From: Congeria kusceri | Lineage: Eukaryota > Mollusca > Bivalvia > Myida > Dreissenidae | Reading direction: 5' to 3' | Assembly (NCBI GenBank): GCA_027627225.1 | Contig: JAPFQT010000038.1 | Location: 1-64,000 of the forward strand | Length of the DNA stretch: 64,000 nucleotides | Shown here: positions 43,954 to 55,390 of the stretch, piece after piece | How positions within the stretch are numbered: the first letter of the stretch is position 1 | How the letters are laid out: the number at the start of each line of letters is the position of its first letter | Position numbers and translations under genes: made by a program | The notes under the pieces: generated by a model | Seen by the model: only the letters and a program-made list of their open reading frames with translations | Told to the model about the DNA's origin: nothing | The model's database searches: none

Positions 43954-46900
43954 ATGGCGACATTTTCTATGTCTACTGTTGCTAAAGGGTCAGATGAATT
44001 TAAAGATTTTTGTTGTTCGATCTGCAAAGAGCAATCTATTGAGGTAGTCGCAGAATTTTACTGTGAAACATGTTTAAAGTTTTACTGTGGAAAATGTATT
44101 CATCTTCATGGTCAGTTGTTTAAAAAACATTCACCTTATGGAAGGGGAGACATGAAAAATTGGCCAATTTCAAAGAAGGTGGAGGATTTTCTGTTGAAAT
44201 GCGAAGTTCACAAAGATAAACAATTGGAAATGTTCTGCAATGACCACAGTCAGCTGTGCTGCACTAATTGTGCTTTCCTTAACCACAGGTATTTCAAAAA
44301 ATTTTGTTTGCTCTAATTGTTTTTGGAATATCAATAAACTGTGTTACATTAATGCAGTATTTTCCATGGATCAATTCAGATTTTAAAAAATCTTATTCAT
44401 TTTTTTAAGAATGACATATTCTTTGAATCACAAACTTTGGACGTCTTGGTTATTTTGACTATATTAAATTTTAATAAGTTGTTTATTGACATTTTATTTA
44501 GTTTTATCTTTGAAAACATTATTGAAATAAAAACTTATAATTAGCTGTGTAATCAAGTTAAGACCAATAACAAATAATGACAGTCTCAAGAAATGAGAAA
44601 TCACAGCTGTAAACAATCTGTATTTACCTAGATACCAATTATTAACACATTAACTGAATAACTGGGTAGTAATATCAATATATATCTTTGAAGTTTAATG
44701 AGTTTTGGTGGTTTACTGTATTAAGTGGTTTACTGTATTACCACCTGACTGTAAATAGCTCAGAAACCTCGACACATGAACCTGACTCTAGTGAAGTCTA
44801 GCATTAATTTGCACGTGGAGTGTTTCCTATATTTATACTAGGTGTTGTTTGGGTATGTGTTTAACATGTTCATTCATTTAATTTAATCGTATTACTGTAT
44901 TCACAGTCTCACAGTGGCATAATCTTACACCAATGTTAAATTGATTCAAGTAACAGATTTGTAAGATATGATTTTTTCATCAAGGTCAGTTTTAGGTCAG
45001 TTTTAGGGTAATTTTCCTGAGCTTTTTATCAGTTACACATGCATTACTGCGCTTTCTGCACTTATCCTCAAACAAAGTAGTCACTGTATTAATCCGACTC
45101 TATTTATTTGTATTCTCCATGTTCAATAGTGAAGCTTGAAGAAAATTCATTATATATGTGTACTATTTACAAAATGGACATTGAGTGCATCTAATTATGC
45201 CCCCATCAGAAATAGCGGGGTATATTGGTTTGCTAATGTCGGTGTGTCGGTCGGTAGACCACTTTTCTTTCTGCTAAGTCAAACAATTTTCGTCCAATCC
45301 TCACCAAACTTCATGAAAATGTTTCAGGCCATAATATCTCTACCAAATTCGAGAATCAGCCAAATCGCCTAGGAATTATTGAGTTATGGTTCTTCAATGA
45401 TCTAAAATTGGCATTTTTGTGTCGCCTAAAAAGCGACATATAGGGGGTACTTTTGGCGGTGGCAGCATTGTCAGCGGCATCCCCTGCAGTTTTTTGCAGA
45501 CAATAACTTGAGAAGATTTTGTCAAATCATTATGAAACTTTAGGGAAGTGTTAGTAGGCATAAAATGTTAAGTTTGATATTTGGCATATTCGCTCTTATC
45601 GTACTTGAGTTATGCCCCTTTAAAAAAAAAGTTCAAATAAGACTTGTTCAGACAGTAACTTGAGAAGTTTTTGTGCAATCATTATGAAAAGGCATAAAAC
45701 GAATGTTAAGTTAAGTTTCGGCATAATTGCTGTTATTGTACTTGAGTTATGCTGCGTCAGGCGATACACCCGACTCACAGAGTTCTAGTTAGACATTTCC
45801 GCTCTATAAGTTCAACAGTTTTCATCCAATCTTGAACAAACTTCAGAAAAAAAAATCAGGAAAATAATCAGCCGAAGTACCCCAGGAAGTACAGAGGTAT
45901 GGCCCTTGATTTATCTAAAATTGGCCTTTTTATCAGTATAGACTCTTAATGTCCAACAGTTTTCATCCAATCCTCACCAAACTTTATATTTTAATGATTT
46001 GCTTTTAACAGAGATGGGGCATAACTGTTTTACTGACGGCTCTTGTTATTGTATATATGACATTCCCATGATTTGAAATAAGAATTATCTTGTCTGAAAA
46101 ATTTAATTTCATCTATTTGTGCATTAATATATATACTGTCGTTTTGTTTTTCAGACTGTGCACTAAAGTGACACTCATTTGTGAGTCAGTCAAAACACAG
46201 TCCACAGACCTGCAGCAACTTTCTGGCTTGCTCCAAACTATTCTGGAAGTAATGAAAAGCCTGCAGAAGAAACAGGAGGCCTGCATGCAGTCTGTGCAGG
46301 GGTCATATGATGAACAATTAAGATATGTCAGAGAAACACGCCGAAAAATAAATGCAGCTTTAGACAAGATAGAAACAAACACTTTGAATGAAATGAAAGC
46401 AACACTGACGAGCCTCCAAGCTTCTCTCAAGTCAGATGTTGAGAACTGCATCAGACTTCGGGATCAATTGAAAAAACTTCATGAGGCCATACAGGACATA
46501 AGTGATAAGAGCAAAGAGGAACTCTCCTTCATAGTGAGCAAGAAATGTAATGATAAAATACAACAGTCTGAAACATATCTGCAAGAGAACTCTGTTCAGG
46601 TTGAGCATTCACTAACATTCCAGCCTAACAGTGACATTGAGCAGTACTTGTCCAAACTGTCTGGTCTGGGGAGGATCGTACACAGTACCCAGCCATTGAC
46701 AGTGCAGGGAAACCCAGACCAAGTATTGACTGTTAAAGGAAAGTCAGAGTATAATGTGCGCATACCGAGTGATTCATCACGATGCAATATCAGTGGCATA
46801 TGTGTTCTCCCTAATGGCCAGATTCTTGGTGTAGATTACAATAATAAGAAATTAAAGCTGCTGGACCAGCAGTACAGGGTGCTTACTCATTGTGATGTGT

Positions 46901-48538
46901 CTACTTATCCACGGGACATGTGTAATATAACACACAGTGAAGTTGCTGTTACTGTGAATGATGCTAACACACATGGGATCCAGTTTATCTCTGTCAACAA
47001 TGGGCAGCTGGTGAAGGGCAGGAAGCTTCAGTTACAACATCACTGTGCAGGTATCGCCCACCACCAGGGGGAGCTGTATGTCACTTCATGGACTGCACTG
47101 TACAAGTACGCGCTGAGTGGGAAACTGGTCAGCAAGCTGTATGAGGATACATCCGGTAGTCTGACAGGTTAGAATCATGGCGGGTTCATCCGGATATTAT
47201 TAGAAATATGTATTATAAAGTAATTGTAAGGCTGCATAGTTGTAGAATGTACGTGTGTCAGTTTAAGTTTACAACAGCAGTTAAGAATGATTTTCAATAT
47301 TATTGATTTATATATATAAGTTATCAGGCATTTTGACTTTCACTTCTGACTTCATGGCATGTCTATAAATAGACAGTGAGTGCAAATCAGTGACACACTC
47401 TGTGACCTGCTGTTTATATTTTGTGGTTTGCAAGTAAATATACCTGTATTATTGTTTCATAATTTATCGTGTTTCCAAATGTTATATGAAGTAAATAAAC
47501 TTTAAATTGTTGTAGTTGAAATTTGTTAAATTAATAGATTTGTATTTGTAAAACTGTTTAAATAACAACTGGCTTGTTACTTGTGTAGAAGAACGAAAGA
47601 GAAAAGTTTTATTTCATGTTGTTTTGAAACATATTTCCTGTTGTAAAAGCTTAACTTGTGTTATTATAATGTACATGTACATGTTATAAATATGTCAGCC
47701 TGTGTCAGCTATAGAATAACACAGATGTCAGAATCATGTATACATGTATAGAAAATCTATTAATACTGCATATGCCATAGTTGCATCAGCTGACACATTC
47801 ATGTATACGTGTATAGGAAATCAGTTATTACTGCGTATAGTTACACATTCATGTATACATGTATAGGAAATCCGTTATTACTGCATATAGTTACACATTC
47901 ATGGGTACATGTTCACTGTACCGTGTAATCGTTTACATCTGTGTATTTGTGGTAGACTTCAATTCTAACTCACCAGTCAACGTGTCAAACTTTTAGGCAA
48001 TAAACTGATACAGAACCTTCCTGTCACACTAAACTATTTATTATTATTGGATTTTATGCGGATCTTTAAGACGCGTAATTGTCTGTTTAACGACGCATTC
48101 ATAATACGATGTCACTGCAGTTTGTGTATTAACATTATTAAACATTTAAAGTAATTTAATATCTTGATGTGACTCTGTTTTGCAGTATGGAGGTGTGCTG
48201 TGAGTCCCACTGGGGATCGTATATACGTCACCAACTACTCCCAGCACAAGCTCCTCACCCTGGCTAGGGATGGGTCTGTACTCTCTACATTGGAGGACCC
48301 TGAACTACAATACCCACGTGCTGTACATGTGACACCTGCAGGCCAGGTGTTGGTCTGTGGAGACCTGTCCCAGACTATCATACAGGTGGACAGGGAGGGC
48401 AGGAAGAAGCTGGCCACTCTGGCTACAGGCAGGGATGGAGTGTGGAACCCAGAGTCAGTCTGCTACAACAGGTACACAGCCTCCATCATTGTGGGACGAT
48501 ATAACAACAACAACATCCTGGTGTTAAAAGTGCAATAA
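43954..48538 (+). CDS. TRIM-like B-box/coiled-coil/NHL-type protein, three coding exons
   Basis: Exons 43954-44288, 46155-47167 and 48186-48538; donors CAG|GTATTT and CAG|GTTAGA; acceptors GTTTTTCAG and TGTTTTGCAG; frame kept through both joins; 566 aa. The start ATG is in context AAAATGG. Residues 20-60 are a B-box-like zinc site (C20/C21, C24, C37, C40, C45, C48, H51/H53, H59), residues 83-111 a second B-box (C83, H86, C95, H98, C102/C103, C106, H111), 120-265 a coiled coil, and 300-566 repeated blades with GxxxV.D..N..L.LLD-type strands, as in NHL/six-bladed propellers. No RING domain precedes the B-boxes, so E3 ligase activity cannot be assumed. Such proteins are numerous in bivalves and often linked to innate immunity, but the role of this one is unknown. 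The first intron cuts the second B-box just after its last histidine. TAA at 48536. Confidence 0.9.
45195..46046 (+). mobile_element. HINE-like element (TTATGCCCCCATCA family) in intron 1
   Basis: TTATGCCCCCATCAGAAATA at 5', GATGGGGCATAAC then CTGTTTTACTGACGG and CTCTTGTT at 3'. Two to three units matching 17992-19132. It ends only about 110 bp before the exon 2 acceptor and contains the nested element 45419-45789. Confidence 0.75.
45419..45789 (+). mobile_element. HINE-like element, GTCGCCTAAAAAGCGAC family, nested in intron 1
   Basis: 5' TGTCGCCTAAAAAGCGACAT with GGGGGTACTTTTGGCGG; two units with CAATAACTTGAGAAG, AAATCATTATGAAACTTTAG and TTGTACTTGAGTTATGC; 3' GTCAGGCGATACACC (complement of TCGCCT), hairpin GACTCACAGAGTTC and terminus CTAGTT. 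It splits a unit of the surrounding element between GGCATTTTT and AGACATTTCCGCTC. Confidence 0.7.
47725..47935. repeat. Short tandem repeats in intron 2
   Basis: Three to four units of about 50 bp built on ACACATTCATGTATACATGT, ATAGGAAATC-GTTATTACTG and CATATAGTT. Intron-internal; no effect on splice sites visible. Confidence 0.7.
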
Positions 48539-49030
48539 CTTACTTTTACATGTATCAGACATTTGTATAATAACAAATATGGTTATCTTAAAATGACATT
48601 ATGTATTTATATTAAAACTGATGTATTGTGTAATGTATTATTTTTAAAATTTATGTATTGTGTATTGTGTTATGTTTCAAAACACAACTGTGGTTTAGGA
48701 TCTACAATATGTTTGTGTAAACAATATTTTTATCTTAAAATGACAGTGTATTTTTGGACATTGGAACTGATATTCTACCGTCTGTGTCTTACATAAATGC
48801 TGTTGCATTTTACATAACTTAACCAGTTAACATGTACTGTATGCCAAAATGACAAAAACTATTTTCGTTTAGAAGTTAATGTTTGTACATAAATATACAT
48901 GTACATGACACTTGCTATTTTTAGACTGACTGTCATTTCTACGTACCTGTTAGAAATGTATTTGATCAATTACTTGAAAACATGACACTGTATTGTTGTA
49001 TAAATATTTGTATTTGAACTATTAAAAATT
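48539..49030 (+). other. Probable 3' UTR of the TRIM-like gene
   Basis: AT-rich sequence after the stop codon with no competing gene. An ATTAAA variant polyadenylation signal at 49021-49026 is the first one I would consider; no canonical AATAAA occurs between the stop codon and it. The true transcript end is unproven. Confidence 0.4.
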
Positions 49031-49369
49031 AAGAATAGCTGAGAATTTTTGCAGTGATTTGACAGCTTTAAAGATGGACCTTTGCTTATATATTAGTTTC
49101 GTTAATTTCCGCGTTTTCATTGTGATCGTGAATATAGCGAAAACTTTACGACTAAAATATTAACCGGTATTAGCTATATGATTCATATTAATATATTATA
49201 TTCATTGTATATTGCCTTTTCTCATGTTTATGCATGTTTGTACATTTCTTTTCCTATGAATTTTCTGTTCTATATAAATGATGTATGTTTATCTTATATA
49301 AATTAAATTTAATCATTTACGTTATATGCATTGTTGACGTCATTATGTGATTATTGTTCTATTGTTATT

Positions 49370-51791
49370 TTTAGCTCACCTGAGCACAACGTGCTCATGG
49401 TGGGCTTTTGTGATTGCCTCTTGTTTGTCATGCGTCGTGCGTCGTCAACATTTACCTAGAGGCCACATTTATTGGCCAATCTTCATGAAACTTGCCGAGA
49501 ACATTTGTCCCAATGATATCGTAGCCAAGGTTCGGACTGAGTCATGTGGGGTCAGAAACTAGGTCACTAGGTCAAATTGAAGAAAAATTTTGTGAACACA
49601 TATTTTTTGCCTAATGAACATGAAACTTGCTCAGAACATTTGTTCTAATAATATCTTGGCCTAGTTCGAAAATGGCTGCGGTCCTTTGAAAAACATGGCC
49701 GCCAGGGTGTGTGCCAGTTTTCCTTATATGGCTATAGAAAAAGCTTGTGAACACTCTAGAAGTGACATTTTTTAACCAATCTTCACGAAAGTTGCACAGA
49801 ATATTCGTTCTTATGATATCTCAGCCGAGTTGGAAAATGGTTCCGCTCCATTGAAAAACATGGCTGCCAGGGGGCGGGGCACTTTTCCTTATATGGCTAT
49901 GGAAAAAGCTTGTGAACACTCTAGAAGTCACATTTTTTGCCCAATCAACATGAAACTTGCTCAGAACATTTGTTCTTATGATATCTCAGCCGAGTTCGAA
50001 AACTGTTCCAGTCCGTTGAAAAACATGGCTGCCACAGGGTGGGGCAGTTTTCCTTATAGGGCTATATTGAAATCTTTGACAAGCTTGTGAACACTCTAGA
50101 GGCCACATTTATTGCTCAATCTTCATGAAACTTGCCCAGAACATTTGTCCCAATGATTTCAATGTTGAATTCGAAACTTGGTCATGTGGGTTCAAAAACT
50201 AGGTCGCTAGGTCAAATTGAAGAAAGCTTGTGAACACTCTAGAAATCTGTTTTTTGGCCCAATCAACATGAAACTTGCTCAGAATATTTGTTCTTATGAT
50301 ATCTCGGTCGCTTTCGAAAATGTTCCGCTCTGTTGAAAAACACGGCCACCAGGGGGCGGAGCAGTTTTCCTTATATGGCTATAGAAAAAGCTTGTGAACG
50401 CTCTAAAAGTCACATTTTTTGCCCAATCAACATGAAACTTGCTCAGAACATTTGTCCTTATGAGTTCTAAAATAGTTCCAATCCGTTGAAAAACATGGCT
50501 GCCATAAGGCGGGGCAGTTTTCCTGATATGGCTCTATTGAAAACTTTAAAAAGTTTGTGAACAAACTAGCGGCCACATTTATTGCCCAATCTTCATGAAA
50601 CTTGCCCAGAACATTTGTTCCAATAATATATCGAACGAGTTCCAAAGTGGTCATGTGGGGTCAAAAACTAGGTCACTAGGTGAAATTGAAATAAAGCTTG
50701 TGAACACATCTAGAAGTCACATTTTTAGCCCAATGAACATGAAACCTGCTCAGAACATTTGTTCTTGATATCCAGGCCAAATTCTAAAATGGTTCCGCTC
50801 CGTTGAAAAACATGGCCACCAGAGGGCGAGGCAGTTTTCCTAATATGGCTATAGAAAAAGCTTGAGAACGCTCCAAAAGTCACATTTTTTACCCAGTCAA
50901 CATGAAACTTGCTCAGAACATTTGTTCTTATGATATCTCGGCTGAATTCGAGAATGGTTTTGCTACGTTGAAAATAAACCGCTGCCAGGGAATGGGGCAG
51001 TTTTCCTTATATGGCTATATTGAAAACTTTAAAAAGCTTGTGAAAAAACATCCTAGAAGTCATATTTTTTACCCCAACCTTCTTAAAACTTACTCAGAAC
51101 ATTTGTTTGAATAATATCTCAAACAAGTTTGAAACTGGGTCACTTAGGGTCAAAAACTAGGACACCAGGATGATATCTCAGATAAGTTTGAAACTGGGTC
51201 AGGTGAGGTTAAAAACTAGGTCCCCAGGCCCAATTGAAGAAAAATGTTTGTGAACACTCGGGAGACCACATTAATGGCCCAATCATCATGGAACTTGCTT
51301 AGAACATTTGTCCCAATGATATCTCAGATGGGTTCAAAACTGGGTCACGTGGGGTCGAAAACTAGGTCACGAAGGCAAATTGAAGAAAAAACTTGTGACA
51401 CTAGAAGTCAAATTGTTTGCCCAATCTTCTTGAAACTTGCTCATAACATTTATTTAAATGTTATCTCGGATGAGTTCGAAACTGGGTCATGTGGGGTAAA
51501 AAACTAGGTCACCAGGCCAAATTAAAGAAAAAGCTTTTGAACACTCTAGAGGCCACATTTATAGGCCAATCATCACAAAACTTGCTTAGAACATTTGTCG
51601 CAATGATATCTGCAATAATTTGAAACCAGGTGACATGGGGTAAAAAGCTAGGTCACCAGGTAAAATTGAAAAAAAAGCTTTTGAACACTCTAGAGGCCAA
51701 ATTTTTAGCCTAATCTTCACGAAACTTTCTCAAAACAGTTTAGTTCCTTAGCCCCTCAAGTGAGCGACCTAGTGCCTTGTGGCTCTCTTGT
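49370..51791 (+). mobile_element. Long HINE-like element, AGCTCACCTGAG family
   Basis: 5' TTTAGCTCACCTGAGCACAA with GTGCTCATGGTGGGCTTTTG; about sixteen internal units of 130-170 bp alternating two subtypes, one with GGTCA-GTGGGGTCAAAAACTA and CAAATTGAAGAAA, the other with GGTTCCGCTCCGTTGAAAAA, CATGGC-GCCAGGG and CCTTATATGGCTAT. Both share GAAACTTGCTCAGAACATTT. 3' CCCCTCAAGTGAGCGACC, degenerate hairpin and CTCTTGTT. This is the family's longest copy here; open frames inside are array artefacts. Confidence 0.8.
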
Positions 51792-52212
51792 TAATATTTA
51801 TCTGTTATCTAAAATAAAAACATTTTGTAAGACAAGTCACAAACCATATATTCTGAGTGTGAATAAAATTTTGATTATTTCACCTTTGTCTTTGATGTTA
51901 TTCATAAACATTGAAAACACATATGTGATTACTGCTATATTGTTCTCTGACAAGGTATTAATATTCAGATAATGATTACATTAAAGGGACCTGTTCACAG
52001 ATTGATGAATTGAAAATTGTTCAACTTTTTGTCACCTATTCCAAAAATAAAAGAACAGTGTATACAAAGGAGCAAAATAACACTATGGACCTAGAAATAT
52101 ACCGTAAAAACCGTTTTAGTTTGAACGATGGAATAAATAGGAGTGTTTCTGTTAATTTTGTTGAAATTGTTGACAACACGTGGAACACTTACATAAACTA
52201 AATAAGTAATAA

Positions 52213-52286
52213 AGTCGAAATGACCGAGTGGTTAAGATGATAGCCTTTTAATCCGGAGGTCCCGGGTTCGAACCCAGGTGAGACCA
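52213..52286 (+). tRNA. tRNA-like relic, not a functional gene
   Basis: Has A-box-like TGACCGAGTGG and B-box GGTTCGAACCC with a GAGGTCCCGGG variable/T-arm region and is 74 nt long. However, the acceptor halves (AGTCGAA against TGAGACC) pair poorly, and the anticodon arm (AGCCTTTTAATCCGGAG) forms no convincing stem. It abuts directly the start of a rolling-circle-like element at 52291. Best read as a tRNA pseudogene or SINE head. Confidence 0.45.
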
Positions 52287-52290
52287 ATGT

Positions 52291-53164
52291 TTTAGCTAAC
52301 CTGAGAACAACATGCTCATGGTGAGCTTTTGTGATCGCCTTTTGTCGGTCATGCGTCGTGAATCGTTCGTCGTTCATTGTTAACATTAACCTTGTGAACA
52401 CTCGAGAGACTACATTTGTTGCCCAATCTTCATGAAACTTGCTCAGAACATTTGTCCCAAAGATATCTTGGACGAGTTCAAAACTGGGTCATGTGGAGTC
52501 AAAAACTAGATCACTAGGTCAAATTGAATAAAAAGCTTGTGAACACTCTTGAAGTCGTATTTTTACCCAATCGTCTTGAAACTCGCTCAGAACATTTGTT
52601 TCAATAATATCTCGGACGAGCTCACTAGGGCAAATTGAAGATAAAGCTTGTGAACACGCGAGAAGTCACAATATTCTTGAAACTTGTTCAGAACATTTGT
52701 TTCAATGATTTCACGGATGAGTTTCAAACTAGCTCATGTTGGGTCAAAAACTAGGTCACCAGGACCAATTGAAAAAAAAGCTTGTGAATACTCTAGATGC
52801 CACATTTATAGCCCAATCATCATGAAAAATTCTAAGAACATTTGTCCAAATAATATCTGGGACACGTTGGTAACTGGATCATGTGGGCAGGCTGTCAACC
52901 GATTCCTATATTCCTTTTGTCCAAAAGATCATCCAAAAGTCCTGTACTTTAGATGAAAATATTCCTATATTGTTCCTATATTTTCTTTGCAACTTGGTGG
53001 ACAGCCTGTGTGGGGTCAAAAACTAGGTCACCAGGCAAAATTGCAAAAACAGCTTGTGAACACTCTAGAGGCCACAATTTTAGCCAAATCATCATAAAAC
53101 TTGCTCAGAACAGACGTTCCTTAGCCCCTCAGGTGAGCGACCTAGGGCCTTATGGCCCTCTTGT
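52291..53164 (+). mobile_element. HINE-like element, AGCTCACCTGAG family (shorter copy)
   Basis: 5' TTTAGCTAACCTGAGAACAA; four to five units of the GAAACTTGCTCAGAACATTT type; 3' CCCCTCAGGTGAGCGACC, perfect hairpin GGGCCTTATGGCCC and terminus TCTTGTT. It contains a 121-bp MITE at 52888-53008. Confidence 0.8.
52888..53008. mobile_element. 121-bp MITE with CAGGCTGTC ends
   Basis: Terminal inverted repeat CAGGCTGTC/GACAGCCTG. TGTGGG is duplicated at 52882-52887 and 53009-53014. Sister units read ATGTGGGGTCAAAAAC without interruption, an exact empty site. The interior is made of TTCCTATAT repeats in both orientations. No coding capacity. The 6-bp duplication and CAGG ends suggest a hAT-type relative, uncertain. 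Confidence 0.8.
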
Positions 53165-53181
53165 TTTTCATTTCTATCTTT

Positions 53182-53950
53182 TTATGCCCCCGGCATCTTG
53201 ATGCAGGAGGCATATAGTGATCGTCCTGTCTGTCCTTCCGTCCGTGACAAGGTTAAGTAGATTTTACCGTTTCGTTTAGCACCAACACCGCTTACTACAA
53301 CACTTTGATGCTTACACAGTTGTTGCTTATGACCATTCCCTATTCACCTTTATCACCCAACCTCACTTTGACCTTGACCATGACCTAATTTGGACGTATA
53401 ATAATTAAAAAGTGCCTTTCTTGGTTAACTAGATTTTACCGTTTCGTCTAGCACCAACACCGCTTATTACAACACTTAGATATTTACACAGTTGTTATTT
53501 ATGACCGTTCCCAATCCACCCATATCACTCAACCTCACTTTGACCTTGACCTAATTTGCACTTAGAATAATTCAAATGGGCTGTTTCTTGGTTAACTAGA
53601 TTTTACCATTTTGTCTAGCACCAACACCACTTGCTACAACACTTGGATACTTTCACAGTTGTTGCTTATGACCATCCCCAATCCACCCACAACACTCAAC
53701 TTGACCTTGAACTAATTTGGACTTAAAATAATTCAAAAGTGCCAGTTCTTGGTTAAGTAGATTTTACCGTTTTGTCTAGCACCAACACCCCTTACTACAA
53801 CACTTGGATATTTACACAGTTTTTACTTATGACCTTTCCCAATCCACCATATCACCCAACCTCACTTTGACTTTCACCTAATTTGGACTAAGAAATGGAC
53901 TACCCAGCACCTACCGGGGGCATGTGTGTTTATCAAACTCAGAATCTTGT
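53182..53950 (+). mobile_element. HINE-like element, TATGCCCCCGGCATC family, intact
   Basis: 5' TTTATGCCCCCGGCATCTTG, GGAGGCATATAGTGATCGTC; four units of about 155 bp with TAGATTTTACCGTTTCGTC, AGCACCAACACCGCTTACTA, CACAGTTGTTGCTTATGACC and CAACCTCACTTTGACCTTGA; 3' CTACCGGGGGCATGTG, hairpin-like GTTTATCAAAC, terminus AGAATCTTGTT. Reference for the transposon-free site of 33750-35271. Confidence 0.8.
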
Positions 53951-54090
53951 TTCTAAATACTTTTCTTGTTATTATACTTTAGCTGTTCGATTCCGATGCT
54001 TAAATCTGTCAAGTTAAGACATTTAATTGCATACTTCAAAAAATGTGAAAATCTGTTAACAAGTCCCTTTAATTACATGCATTACATTGA

Positions 54091-54282
54091 GGTCGGGGTG
54101 GCGTAGTGGATATGGTGTCCGCCTCGCGACCGGGATGTCCCGGGTTCGATCCCCAATCTTGGAACGTTCTCAAGTTATCCCCCTAAGACACCAAGTACTG
54201 GTTCTACCCAGGAAACAGACTCGAGAGTGTCTCAACAAGCCTTAGGCTTTCGATGCAATCGAGCTAAAATACATAGGTTTAA
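54091..54282 (+). mobile_element. tRNA-derived SINE, full-length head and tail
   Basis: The head GGGGTGGCGTAGTGGATATG carries an A box (TGGCGTAGTGG); the B box is GGTTCGATCCCC 33 bp on. The tail has GACACCAAGTACTGG, ACCCAGGAAACAGACTCGAG, AAGCCTTAGGCTTTCG and AATCGAGCTA. It belongs to the same family as 27088 and 41817. The 3' end runs into GGTTTAAACTAAACTAATTA without a long A tail, and no clear target duplication was found. Confidence 0.85.
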
Positions 54283-54849
54283 ACTAAACTAATTACGTGC
54301 TGTTAAAGTAGCATATACTAAAAATGAGTTAGCCTGTAAAGTATGAAACAAAAGGTAACTCTCGATTCAAATTTTGTAAAATATTTCTAATTATATGGAA
54401 CACAATATTTGTTTATTGCACATGCAAGCTTGACACGACATGTCACAGAATTAAGTATTTTCTTATAGCCCTGTGTCCGTCATTATATTATCATAGATTT
54501 ACTGCGAACTTAAGGTAAATTCACTTTTTTTTTCCCTAAGGATACATAAAAAAGCTGCCATCACTATTTTCCAGACCACATGGCAAATGTTCTGAATACA
54601 GAACATGTGCGTGTGATCATCAATAAGTGTACTCGGCCAATACACCATCTTTGCACCTGTGAATTGTAATTCGCAGTTTACTGGTAAACAGTGCAGACAA
54701 AACACAACCATATGACTTGGCGTTATTGGTAGTGTACTTGTAGATGTGGAATAAAATGCTAGCTGTAAAATCATTTCATTTCACGGTGGTCTAGTTTGCG
54801 CTGACTTTGCGATCCGATCTTTAAGACCCTATGTTAATGCTTTTTTTTT
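54283..54849. other. No recognisable feature
   Basis: AT-rich; a minus-strand frame at 54499-54774 has no motif. Nothing supported. Confidence 0.35.
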
Positions 54850-55249
54850 GTTGAGCCCGCCTGCGGTCAGCTCGACTTAGTTGTCCGTCCGTTCAATCTT
54901 GTCTGGACTGTAACTTCCTCATTCATCAGGTAATTTTAAAATAACATGCCACAAATGTTCACCATGCGGAGACGGCATGTCACGTGCATGACCTGTGTCC
55001 CTAGCTCAAAGGTCAAACATGGGCGTAATACAGCTTTTCCGGACTGTAACTTTATCATTCATCTGGCAATTTTAAAAGTTGCCACAAATGGTCACTATGT
55101 TGCATGCAAGACCTGTTTCCTTAGCGTCAAGGTCACGCTTAGAGGTCAAAGGAGAAGATTTGCTCGTTAGAAAATGAGATATTAAATAACTACAATACAA
55201 GTTGCTTTATTGACTATGGGCTCAACATTTTTCCAACAGGCATCTAGTT
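54850..55249 (+). mobile_element. HINE-like element, GTTGAGCCCGCC family
   Basis: 5' GTTGAGCCCGCCTGCGGTCA with GTCCGTCCGTTC; two units with CTGGACTGTAACTT, CATTCATC-GG-AATTTTAAA, GCATGACCTGTGTCC and AGCTCAAAGGTCAAACATGG; 3' ATGGGCTCAAC (complement of GTTGAGCCC) and terminus CATCTAGTTT. The 3' hairpin is weak in this copy. Confidence 0.6.
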
Positions 55250-55390
55250 TATTTTACAAATGTTGGGTTATATTTCTTGCAGTTTGAGTATATAACGAGG
55301 CGGCCTTTGATAAAGTGAAATAAACCTATATGTTGTTACGTTAGAAAGTGTATTCTAACATGATACTCGCTAATTTTTTCTATGGGCAAA

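Noticed and set aside
46113..46451. 112-codon minus-strand frame
   Set aside because: Antisense shadow of TRIM-like exon 2.
52213..52286. Functional tRNA gene
   Set aside because: A and B boxes are present but acceptor and anticodon stems do not pair, so it is a relic.
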